From JAVBNF01 sp031551725 (GTDB taxonomy: Bacteria > Bacteroidota > Bacteroidia > Bacteroidales > P3): DNA of 19,814 nt. Below, in pieces: positions 7,085 through 14,285 of this stretch (within the stretch, counting starts at the first letter, position 1; each line of letters starts with the position of its first letter). The notes under the pieces were generated by a model. The model was not told where the DNA came from. It made no database searches and saw nothing but the letters and a program-made list of their open reading frames with translations. Both the position numbers and the translations under genes were made by a program. The stretch covers positions 1 through 19,814 of the forward strand of contig JAVBNF010000032.1 of the NCBI GenBank assembly GCA_031551725.1, written 5' to 3'.

Positions 7085-7756
7085 ATGCCTGCCGAAAGAA
7101 AAATAGTTGTAACAGCAGACGGTTCGCAGTCCATTTTTATTCCCGAACTGAACGAGCATTATCATTCGCATTTCGGTGCGAAAAATGAGTCGATGCATGT
7201 GTATATCAGTGCAGGGTTGAATGAAAAGTTAAAAGAAAATTTGCAGCACGTTCATGTTTTCGAAATGGGCTTCGGAACAGGCTTAAATGCTTGGCTTGCT
7301 TTGCGAGAAGCAGAAAAACAAAAGATTCGAATACTTTATTCTTGTGTTGAAAAATATCCGTTAACAGAAGAGGAATATTTGCAGTTAAATTTTGAGAAAA
7401 CCAATAATGATGAATGTTTTCTGAAATTACACGCTTGCAATTTGGGTGAAAAAATAATAATATCAGATTTCTTTTCTTTAGATAAAAGGATAAATGATAT
7501 TAAAATACTCGATTTTTCTGATTTTCAATTGTTTGATGTTGTTTTTTACGATGCTTTTTCTCCCGATATTCAGCCGGATTTATGGACAGAAGAAATCTTT
7601 AAAAACATTTACAATCACATGAATCCGGATGGGATTCTGGTTACTTACAGTGCCAAAGGATTTGTGAAACGCAACTTGAAAGCGGCCGGATTTATCGTAG
7701 AAAACTTGCCCGGACCTACGGGCAAGCGTGAAATCACACGCGCCCGGAAACAATAA
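7085..7756 (+). CDS. mnmD: tRNA 5-methylaminomethyl-2-thiouridine methyltransferase MnmD
   Basis: A 223-aa SAM-dependent methyltransferase of the MnmD type (DUF752, the stand-alone form of the MnmC N-terminal domain). It performs the last methylation of U34 in tRNAs for Lys, Glu and Gln, giving mnm5s2U. The SAM-binding motif is EMGFGTGLN (60-68). The family signature DAFSPDIQPDLW lies at 156-167, followed by TYSAKGFVKRNL and the end motif PGPTGKREITRA. The FAD-dependent oxidase half found in fused MnmC is absent, so another enzyme must supply the substrate. The start codon abuts the stop of the esterase gene, and a terminator follows the gene, so it is the last gene of the operon. Confidence 0.93.
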   Translation: MPAERKIVVTADGSQSIFIPELNEHYHSHFGAKNESMHVYISAGLNEKLKENLQHVHVFEMGFGTGLNAWLALREAEKQKIRILYSCVEKYPLTEEEYLQLNFEKTNNDECFLKLHACNLGEKIIISDFFSLDKRINDIKILDFSDFQLFDVVFYDAFSPDIQPDLWTEEIFKNIYNHMNPDGILVTYSAKGFVKRNLKAAGFIVENLPGPTGKREITRARKQ

Positions 7757-7790
7757 AAGCGCTGTCAAACGATAGCGCTTTTTTGTTTTT
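7755..7790. terminator. Bidirectional intrinsic terminator between convergent genes
   Basis: Stem AAAAGCGCT (7755-7763) pairs with AGCGCTTTT (7774-7782) over a 10-nt loop and is followed by TTGTTTTT. The A-run on the left gives a T-run on the opposite strand, so it can serve both mnmD and the convergent lipoprotein gene ending at 7799. Confidence 0.88.
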
Positions 7791-7798
7791 ATTGATAA

Positions 7799-8323
7799 TT
7801 ACATGTAAATGTAATTCTGAACATTGATAACAACTTCTTTATTAGGGCTTGCTACTTCAAAGGCAATAATTCTGTATGAATCTTCCGGAGCGGTATTTAT
7901 TTGAATTTCTCCATCGAAATTAGAATATTGGTTTGTGCCTGCAACCATATATGAGGTATTTAAAGCCGTTATGGGTTGCGAAGTAATTTTGTATTTACAA
8001 ACGCTGACGGGCATTCCTTGAATGTGCGTATTTTCAATGTTTAGAGCGCTGAGAACGAGATTGATAGTGATTGGTGTCGAGCCTTCAATATCCGTGAGCG
8101 GAATCGCACCGGTAACTCTTAAATTACCGCCGTCTTTGCTCACATTAAGAATAACATTACTAACATGCAACGTGTCTTGATTCGTAATCGTGACGTTTGC
8201 AATGATATTGGTGTATTGACCTGTGAAAATTTGTTGGGTATCAGTGTCGTCTTTCTTTTTACATGAACCCAATGCGATAGCAACGCTTATTGCGATAGCT
8301 AAAATAGAGAATATTTTTTTCAT
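7799..8323 (-). CDS. Small lipoprotein, possibly calycin-like
   Basis: A 174-aa lipoprotein starting at the ATG at 8323. The frame stays open to 8368, but this start gives a perfect lipoprotein signal (MKKIFSILAIAI, lipobox LGSC, then KKKDD). The start at 8368 would lie upstream of the transcription start predicted from the promoter at 8346-8377. The mature part begins with a flexible acidic linker and FTGQYTN, then alternating strands, compatible with the small calycin-like domains common in Bacteroidota lipoproteins; this is a weak match. It stands alone: convergent to mnmD, with its own promoter and a shared terminator. Its role is unknown. Confidence 0.8.
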   Translation of the reverse strand: MKKIFSILAIAISVAIALGSCKKKDDTDTQQIFTGQYTNIIANVTITNQDTLHVSNVILNVSKDGGNLRVTGAIPLTDIEGSTPITINLVLSALNIENTHIQGMPVSVCKYKITSQPITALNTSYMVAGTNQYSNFDGEIQINTAPEDSYRIIAFEVASPNKEVVINVQNYIYM

Positions 8324-8345
8324 ATAAGATTGGTTATTAGTTATA

Positions 8346-8377
8346 CAAAGGTACAAAATATTTGCCACTTACGCAAA
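8346..8377 (-). promoter_or_regulatory. -33/-7 promoter of the lipoprotein gene
   Basis: Minus strand: TTTG (8377-8374), a 20-bp spacer, TACCTTTG (8353-8346). This is an exact consensus match. The transcript would start near 8340, about 17 nt before the ATG at 8323. Confidence 0.85.
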
Positions 8378-8422
8378 AGGGAGTATAAACAAATTGGAGA
8401 AGCATGCAAAGTCAAATATGTA

Positions 8423-8439
8423 GTGACAAAAAATCAAAT
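8423..8439 (+). repeat. Solitary copy of the hairpin's left arm
   Basis: GTGACAAAAAATCAAAT, identical to the left arm of the hairpin at 8724-8740, but followed by TATTTCATTG, so no matching right arm is present. Confidence 0.75.
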
Positions 8440-8723
8440 TATTTCATTGTATTATGCAGATATATTGTGATTTATATTTTTTGATAAAAATGCGTTTTTA
8501 TCTTTAATTATAGATTTCTTTTTTGAAAAAAGGCTAAATTTAATTGAGAAAAAGGAGGGGATACTTTCTCAGATTGTAAAAAAAAACTTGTTTTTTGAAA
8601 ACAGGGGTGTATTGGCTTAAAAATAAGGATTTTGGCATTTTAAATGTCTGGATATAATTATTTTAATTTATTCTGAATTAAAAAGCGACGTTTATTCTCT
8701 TTGTGGTACATTTACGTGCAAAA

Positions 8724-8760
8724 GTGACAAAAAATCAAATTTTATTTGATTTTTTGTCAC
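8724..8760. repeat. 37-nt perfect hairpin, copy 1
   Basis: Left arm GTGACAAAAAATCAAAT (8724-8740), loop TTT, right arm ATTTGATTTTTTGTCAC (8744-8760): a 17-bp perfect stem. It lies about 210 bp before the -7 element of the truncated gene at 8973. The same structure with a compensated base change recurs at 9837-9873. Confidence 0.88.
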
Positions 8761-8881
8761 AAAAAAAACACTTTTAAATAGCTTTGGATTAAATAATTAT
8801 GATTTTTTGTTTTAAAATGGTAAATTTATAGAAATCGGACTTGAAATGAATGCAGATCCGCTTTATGATATGATAATCGTA

Positions 8882-8941
8882 AAAAATATCGTTTTCATAT
8901 TGTAAATCATGTAATTAGCGTTATTGTTTTCTGTAATTTTG
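8882..8941 (+). promoter_or_regulatory. Conserved block plus -7 element, copy 1
   Basis: Bases 8882-8925 are identical to 9993-10036 (44 bp). TAATTTTG at 8934-8941 fits TAnnTTTG. There is no TTTG at the -33 position, so the conserved block may bind an activator or an alternative sigma factor. Transcription would start near 8948. Confidence 0.68.
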
Positions 8942-8972
8942 CAACAGTGAAACAACGCAAATGTATAAAATT

Positions 8973-9572
8973 ATGAAAACACTTATGACCCTTTTTCTTA
9001 TCCTTATCCTGGGAGCTTTGATGAAAAAAGTAGAAGCTCAGGACACTTACTTTTCCGGCGGCCAAGGTACGGTCGACAATCCTTACCAAAATTCAACAGT
9101 TCAACAACTCGACAGTCTTCGTTACTTTTTAGGAAGCACGCATGCGGGTACGCATTATCGATTGATGAACAACATCGACCTAACAAGCTTTCTCTCCGGA
9201 AAGCCAACCGGTTGGACGCCGATCGGGTCTGCTGCCGGTGCAGCTTCTTTTCAAGGGAATCTGCACGGTGGTGGACATAAAATTACAGGTATGCGAATGA
9301 ATTATGCTTCCCTGAACAGAGACTACGTGGGATTTTTTGGTTATCTTCAATTAACAGCTGTTGTGGATATCCTTGGCATTGAGATTGTTGGAGGAAATGC
9401 GATCGTTGGTGCAAGTTCTACCGGAGTCATTGCCGGGTTTAATGTGGGAAATATCTCTTCTTGCTATGTTATTGGCGCTGTTTCAGGGAAGTATAACGTT
9501 GGAGGCCTTGTAGAATATAATAATCTTTATTGCTTAGCGGATTGTTTCACAACTCTGGGGGTGCTCGTGTAG
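8973..9572 (+). pseudogene. Truncated paralogue of the downstream GLUG-repeat surface protein
   Basis: A 199-codon remnant, starting at the ATG at 8973 (an in-frame ATG at 8961 is less likely because TTATGAAAAC matches the start context of the paralogue at 10128). The signal peptide MKTLMTLFLILILG...VEAQ is nearly that of the paralogue. It is followed by YFSGGQGTVDNPYQ, an HYRLMNNIDL segment, GNLHGGGHKITG and one or two GLUG-like motifs (VGFFGYLQ, NVGGLVEYNN). It then stops without cadherin-like domains, InlB repeats or sorting domain. From about 9534 the DNA matches the 3' untranslated region behind the full-length paralogue (14213 on), so the last 12 residues (LADCFTTLGVLV) are read from former non-coding DNA. 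Internal deletion is the simplest explanation. It may still be exported to the periplasm but lacks the T9SS signal. Confidence 0.85.
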
Positions 9573-9601
9573 AAGAGGGCACCCTTTCAGGGGAAAACAA
9601 A
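9534..9601 (+). repeat. 3' hairpin element, copy 1
   Basis: Homologous to 14213-14277: TTAGCGG, TTGTTTCACAACTCTG, GGGTGCTC, then GCACCC, TTCAGGGGAAAACA. GGGTGC (9559-9564) and GCACCC (9579-9584) still pair, although the inner stem is imperfect compared with the copy at 14238. The left half of the preceding terminator stem is missing here. Confidence 0.85.
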
Positions 9602-10045
9602 AGGATGCCGTTTTTAACTCTTTTTTTTGTGAATTGGTTGGAAAGAGGCGCTTAAAAAGATAAAAAATGGGAAATAGAACCTTACAAAAAGTAAAATTTT
9701 TGCAAAGTGTTGTAAATGAGAGAGTAGTTGTTTTTTTTGTTTCTTTGTTTTTGCAAACGTGTGATTATTAATATTATATAATTTTACTGATCACATGGGT
9801 TTTTATCTTTGTTTTTTGTTTATTTTGGTTTTTAAAGTGACAAAAAAGCAAATTTATTTTGCTTTTTTGTCACTTTAAATGTCTGTAATGTGCTTTTTGT
9901 TATGTTGTTATGAAAAAAATGTCAAAATTGTAAATTTATTAGAAATCAGGCGTAAAATGCATGCAAATCCGGTTTTATGATATGACAAGCGTAAAAATAT
10001 CGTTTTCATATTGTAAATCATGTAATTAGCGTTATTTTTTTCTTG
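9602..10045. other. Intergenic leader of the full-length adhesin gene, no other gene
   Basis: AT-rich. The first half (9602-9830) shows nothing specific. It then holds the hairpin at 9831-9879 and, from about 9926, a sequence that follows the leader of the truncated copy (from 8816) with scattered differences, up to the identical block at 9993-10036. Confidence 0.7.
9831..9879. repeat. Perfect hairpin, copy 2, with compensated base pair
   Basis: A 22-bp perfect stem (9831-9852 with 9858-9879) with loop TTTAT. The 37-nt core, 9837-9873, aligns with 8724-8760 without gaps. The pair at core positions 12 and 26 is T-A in copy 1 and G-C here, so pairing is kept although both bases changed. It lies about 170 bp before the -7 element. 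Confidence 0.9.
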
Positions 10046-10053
10046 TAACTTTG
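9993..10053 (+). promoter_or_regulatory. Conserved block plus -7 element of the adhesin gene
   Basis: Bases 9993-10036 are identical to 8882-8925, and TAACTTTG at 10046-10053 fits TAnnTTTG. The flanking DNA has diverged, so the block seems to be under selection. Transcription would start near 10059. Confidence 0.72.
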
Positions 10054-10057
10054 CAAC

Positions 10058-10102
10058 ATCAAACACGATGTTTGATAGAGGAAATTTCATTTAATGAATT
10101 TC
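10058..10102 (+). promoter_or_regulatory. Two hairpins in the 5' leader of the adhesin mRNA
   Basis: Hairpin 1 is ATCAAACA-CGA-TGTTTGAT (10058-10076), placed at the predicted 5' end of the mRNA. Hairpin 2 is GAAATTTCATT (10081-10091) with AATGAATTTC (10093-10102), one bulge. Both fall in about 43 bp that the leader of the truncated copy lacks. They could stabilise the mRNA or affect translation of the gene at 10128. Confidence 0.55.
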
Positions 10103-10127
10103 AATTGTGAAACAAAAACAAAAAATT

Positions 10128-13100
10128 ATGAAGACACTTTTGACCCTTTTCCTTATCATAGGAGCTTTGGTGGGGAAAGTAGAAGCTCAGTACTCTTACA
10201 CACGCGGAACCGGCACAGCCGCCGATCCCTATCAAATTGCTACAGCAGAAGGTACAAATTATCAAAAAATAGATACGATTATCATTAACCGGAGCTATTT
10301 CGGCGGTGGTAGCGGAACAGCAGCTGATCCATATCTTATTTCCGATACTTCTCAATTGGCGGCACTGGCCCGTTATGTGAATCAAGGCAACGGAAACGCT
10401 ACGATAGGTGCTCATTATGCGCTCATAGCCGATTTGGATCTTACCGGCTGGGGCGGCGCAAACGGTTGGGAAGCCATCGGAATATATAAAACAAGCACAG
10501 ACTTTTCTAAAACGTTTCAAGGTTTTTTTCATGGAAAAGGACACCGCATCCGCAATCTCTCTCTTAATCGGGAAAACACTGCCGATCAGGGATTATTCGG
10601 TTATGTGAAAAACATGACTATTGACAGCTTGAGAATAGAAAACGCAAATGTAACCGCCAATGCTAATTCCGGAATCATTGCCGGTTCGGTTACCGGAAAC
10701 AGCAAGCTTAGCTACTGCTCGGTAACGGGCAGAATGAATGGAACTGCGCAGGCTGCAGGAGGCCTCGTTGGATACCTGAACTCAAGCAGTAAAATTTTAA
10801 ATTCTTCCATGGATGGAGATGTAACAGGAACGGCCTCTAATATCGGTGGAATTGTCGGGGTGCTTGATAATAGCAGCAGCATAAGCAATTGCAGCATGAA
10901 TGGAAATGTATCCGGCGGATCTTCTCTGGGCGGAATTGTGGGATATGCTAATCGTAACGGAAGTGTTGATGCTTGTTACATGAATGGACATGTGGACGGA
11001 GGCGGCAACGACGCCGGTGGAATTGCCGGACGGGTTGAAAATAATGCAGTAATACGCTCCTGTTATGCCGCAGGAAGCATGACAAGTACTTCCAACAGCG
11101 TTGGTGGAATTGTAGGATTCCTTAATGGCGGCATTATAAAGAATTGTTATGCTCGTAATACGATTTCTGCAGATATTGATTATGCCGGTGGTTTGGTAGG
11201 ATGTTTAAAGTTAAGTGGAAGTCTTGTTGAAAACTCCGTTGCTTTGAATCCTTCTGTGAGTACTCCCGGTACAAATAGAGGAAGAGTCTTAGGTTATGCT
11301 GAAAATGGAGTAGTGAGAAACAACTATGCTTCCAATAAATTAACGATAACGAAAGCAAAGCTTGCCGATAGTTTGAATGGCTTGGATGGAGTGGGCAAAA
11401 AACTCATAGAGTTGCAACAACTCTCATTTTATACGACTAAAACCAATTGGTATAACGGCGCAGCGTGGAGTATGGCAAGTACACAAAAAGCCGATAGCAC
11501 CTGGCGAATAGACAATGGTTGCGGATTTCCCTATTTTCAATGGCAAACGGTGATGCCGAAATATACAAATGTAAACTTGAATACACTTATTACAACGGGA
11601 AAAAATACGCTTGCTTTACAACCGGCTTTTCATCCCGATACGCTGAATTATGAAGTGAATCTTGATACGAATATCATTACCATTGTTGGCTCTGCCGCGT
11701 GCAATGGAAGCGTTGCAGGTAATGTAAGTAAGCGTTTTTTGGATCGTGCCGAAACTTTATTTACATTGACTGTGACTTCCGAAGATGGCTCCCAAACCCA
11801 AGCTTATACCATTTTGGCTAAATTACCGGTTTATACAATCACCGCAAATGCAGCCGCGAATGGAAGTATTTCTCCTGTTGACGATTCGACTGTGGTGTAT
11901 ATGGACAGTATTGCTTACACAATCACACCGGATTTCGGATATGACATCGACAGTGTATGGGTGAATGACGAATATCGTGGCAACATGAGCACTTACGTGA
12001 TGCGCGAAGTAAGTGGCGACAGCAGCATTTTTGTAACATTTACAAAACATATTTATACTGTTCAATCGGACAATGGTCCTAACGGTTCGATTGATCCTTA
12101 CGGAAACAGTGCTGTTGCTTATTTAGACAGTGTTGTTTATACAATCACCCCTGACTTCGGTTACGACATCGACAGTGTATGGGTGAATGACGAATATCGT
12201 GGAAATATGAACGAGTACGTTATCCGCGAAGTCAGCGGTGATAGTAGTATTTTCGTAACATTTACAAAACATATTTATACTGTAACATCTAATAATGGTC
12301 CGAATGGCATTATTGATCCTTCCGGAAATACTCCCGTTGCCTATTTAGACAGTGTTGTTTACACAATCACCCCTGACTTCGGTTACGACATCGACAGTGT
12401 ATGGGTAAACGACGAATATCGTGGCAACATGAACGAATATATTATCCGCGAAGTGAGCGGCGACAGCAGTATTTTTGTAAGTTTCAAAAAACATTTATTC
12501 AAAGTTACTTCGGACAACGGCCCCAATGGTTCTATTGATCCCTACGGTAACAGTTTCGTAGCGTATATGGATGATATTTCCTATACGATAACTCCGGATA
12601 ATGGTTATAGAATCGACAGCGTTTTCGTGAATGATCAATATCGAGGACATCGAAACACTTATACATTTAGAAATGTTCAAGGCGACAGTACTATTTATGT
12701 GACCTTTGTTGAGAAAGAAGACACCTTGAATTATTGGAATGTTTATACCGATGCGGGCCCGCATGGACGTATTTTGCCGAGTGAAGACAGTACCGTTTTG
12801 GAAGGAAGTGATGTTTTATATACGATCATTCCCGATTTCGGATATGACGTTGATAGCGTATGGGTGAATGACGCATATAAGGGTAATATGACCGAATATA
12901 CAATCTTTAATATATGTGGCGACAGTATGATCCGCGCAACATTCAAAAAACATCTCTACACATTGACAGCGATTGCCGGTCCGAACGGTACGATCAATCC
13001 CGCGGGTGATACCTTGGTAGCCTATCTGGATAGTGTGGTTTATAAAATGACTCCGGCCTTCGGATATGATATTGATAGCGTATTTGTAGGCGGTCAATAC

Positions 13101-14195
13101 CAAGGCAACGACAGTATTTACACTTTTCGGAATGTACAAGCAAACGATACGATTTATGTGAAGTTTACTGAAATTATTACTCCGGTAACATATCACACGG
13201 TTACAGCCGCCGCCGGTGTTAACGGTACCATTACTCCGGAAGGTGATATGTTAATTGCAGAGGGTGGCAGTATTTCTTACACCATACAAGCGGATTCTGC
13301 TTATGCAATCGATAGCGTGTACATCAATAACGAGTACAGAGGTAAATTTGCTTTCTATACGTTTGAAAATATTCAGGGAGATAGCAGTATTTACGTTGTT
13401 TTTACGGCAATTCCGACTCCGGAAGATCCTAAAATAATTGATATGGTAATCACCGGTGACGCTGTTCTTGATGTGCCGTTTAGCCCGGATATCACCACTT
13501 ACAATGTACAAATGCCATGTACGCGTGAAGCAGCATTTACATTTTTTGCCAAAGAAGGAGATACACTTTTGATTGACGGAGAGGCTTATCTCGATAGCGT
13601 AAAAGTCTTATATAGCGGAGAAGAAGGAGCTATTGAACAATTGATTGTGAAAATGAATAATACAGCAAATGCTGCTGAATACACATTCAACCTCTCAATT
13701 CCATACGATAGTACTCGCATCATTCAACCATACGATAATATGCTGGAAGTTGTTAATAATCCCGAATTCTATGATGGTGGTGAAAAATTTAAAGATGACG
13801 GATATTATCAATGGTATCTTGACGGACAGCCGATTCCCGGAGCAACGAATGGCATTTTGTATTTCGGTTCCGGACAAACAACTGTCGCAAATGGTAATTA
13901 CAGCGTAGAAGTAACTTATTTGGATGGTACGAAAAATAGAATTTGTCCGGTTTCATTTGCCCAACCGCAACAAGTAAAAATGCTTGTTTATCCAAATCCT
14001 ACCACAGGTAAATTGACAGTTGATGATGGACAATGGACAATGAAAGGGCAAATTAAAGTTTATAACATGTCGGGAGCTTGCGTTGGTAAGTTCGTCGCGG
14101 AAGGTCACAATACAGAAATAAACATTGATTATCTGCCAACCGGAATTTATGTTGTTCGTGCAGGCAATAAAAGTGTAACCGCCATTAAGCAATAA
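10128..14195 (+). CDS. Large T9SS surface protein: GLUG, cadherin-like and InlB-B repeats
   Basis: A 1355-aa exported protein. I use the ATG at 10128, not the one at 10107, because it gives the signal peptide MKTLLTLFLIIGALVGKVEAQ shared with the paralogue. In order: two copies of a GxGTAADPY leader motif (about 28-70); GLUG repeats (about 185-400, pattern GGIVGYxN...I.NC) as in adhesins; a cadherin-like beta-sandwich (about 480-567, NVNLNTL through FTLTVTSEDGS); seven InlB-B-type repeats (568-1098, first four exactly 74 aa each); a second cadherin-like domain (about 1100-1195); an Ig-like stretch (YYQWYLDGQPIPGAT); and a T9SS type A sorting domain (1285-1355, VYPNPTTGKL, YNMSGACV, LPTGIYVV). 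It should cross the outer membrane by T9SS and stay on the surface, probably as an adhesin. A terminator follows, then an outer-membrane barrel gene. Confidence 0.92.
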   Translation: MKTLLTLFLIIGALVGKVEAQYSYTRGTGTAADPYQIATAEGTNYQKIDTIIINRSYFGGGSGTAADPYLISDTSQLAALARYVNQGNGNATIGAHYALIADLDLTGWGGANGWEAIGIYKTSTDFSKTFQGFFHGKGHRIRNLSLNRENTADQGLFGYVKNMTIDSLRIENANVTANANSGIIAGSVTGNSKLSYCSVTGRMNGTAQAAGGLVGYLNSSSKILNSSMDGDVTGTASNIGGIVGVLDNSSSISNCSMNGNVSGGSSLGGIVGYANRNGSVDACYMNGHVDGGGNDAGGIAGRVENNAVIRSCYAAGSMTSTSNSVGGIVGFLNGGIIKNCYARNTISADIDYAGGLVGCLKLSGSLVENSVALNPSVSTPGTNRGRVLGYAENGVVRNNYASNKLTITKAKLADSLNGLDGVGKKLIELQQLSFYTTKTNWYNGAAWSMASTQKADSTWRIDNGCGFPYFQWQTVMPKYTNVNLNTLITTGKNTLALQPAFHPDTLNYEVNLDTNIITIVGSAACNGSVAGNVSKRFLDRAETLFTLTVTSEDGSQTQAYTILAKLPVYTITANAAANGSISPVDDSTVVYMDSIAYTITPDFGYDIDSVWVNDEYRGNMSTYVMREVSGDSSIFVTFTKHIYTVQSDNGPNGSIDPYGNSAVAYLDSVVYTITPDFGYDIDSVWVNDEYRGNMNEYVIREVSGDSSIFVTFTKHIYTVTSNNGPNGIIDPSGNTPVAYLDSVVYTITPDFGYDIDSVWVNDEYRGNMNEYIIREVSGDSSIFVSFKKHLFKVTSDNGPNGSIDPYGNSFVAYMDDISYTITPDNGYRIDSVFVNDQYRGHRNTYTFRNVQGDSTIYVTFVEKEDTLNYWNVYTDAGPHGRILPSEDSTVLEGSDVLYTIIPDFGYDVDSVWVNDAYKGNMTEYTIFNICGDSMIRATFKKHLYTLTAIAGPNGTINPAGDTLVAYLDSVVYKMTPAFGYDIDSVFVGGQYQGNDSIYTFRNVQANDTIYVKFTEIITPVTYHTVTAAAGVNGTITPEGDMLIAEGGSISYTIQADSAYAIDSVYINNEYRGKFAFYTFENIQGDSSIYVVFTAIPTPEDPKIIDMVITGDAVLDVPFSPDITTYNVQMPCTREAAFTFFAKEGDTLLIDGEAYLDSVKVLYSGEEGAIEQLIVKMNNTANAAEYTFNLSIPYDSTRIIQPYDNMLEVVNNPEFYDGGEKFKDDGYYQWYLDGQPIPGATNGILYFGSGQTTVANGNYSVEVTYLDGTKNRICPVSFAQPQQVKMLVYPNPTTGKLTVDDGQWTMKGQIKVYNMSGACVGKFVAEGHNTEINIDYLPTGIYVVRAGNKSVTAIKQ
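11829..12716 (+). repeat. Four in-frame 222-bp tandem repeats within the adhesin gene
   Basis: Units begin at 11829, 12051, 12273 and 12495, exactly 222 bp (74 codons) apart. Units 1-3 share long identical DNA stretches, for example around GACATCGACAGTGTATGGGT, and all encode YDIDSVWVNDEYRGNM. Unit 4 is more diverged, and the three further protein repeats downstream are only alike at protein level. Recent duplication or gene conversion of units 1-3 is likely. Confidence 0.9.
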
Positions 14196-14200
14196 AGATT

Positions 14201-14226
14201 AAAAACCCCGCATTAGCGGGTTGTTT
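14201..14226 (+). terminator. Intrinsic terminator of the adhesin gene
   Basis: CCCGC (14207-14211), loop ATTA, GCGGG (14216-14220), flanked by AAAAAC and TTGTTT. It lies 6 bp after the stop. The stem is short, so termination may be partial, allowing expression of the barrel gene at 14286. Confidence 0.72.
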
Positions 14227-14277
14227 CACAACTCTGAGGGTGCTCTTTTAAAAGAGCACCCCTTCAGGGGAAAACAG
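14213..14277 (+). repeat. 3' hairpin element, copy 2, with 24-bp palindrome
   Basis: GGGTGCTCTTTT (14238-14249) and AAAAGAGCACCC (14250-14261) form a perfect palindrome. CTGA (14234) and TCAG (14264) extend it with a small bulge, and CCCC-TTCA-GGGG (14259-14270) is an alternative hairpin. Homologous to 9534-9601. It lies only 8 bp before the start of the barrel gene. Confidence 0.85.
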
Positions 14278-14285
14278 AAAAAATT

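Larger units (their letters stand above)
8378..8933. other. Long AT-rich intergenic region with repeats, no gene
   Basis: More than 550 bp without a credible frame. It holds the half-hairpin at 8423-8439, the full hairpin at 8724-8760 and, from about 8816, a leader homologous to 9926 onward. The stretch 8440-8720 is very A/T-rich, and I see nothing specific in it. Confidence 0.7.

Noticed and set aside
10101..10544. 147-codon minus-strand frame opposite the adhesin N-terminus
   Set aside because: Shadow of the long plus-strand gene. It has no recognisable domain and no promoter.
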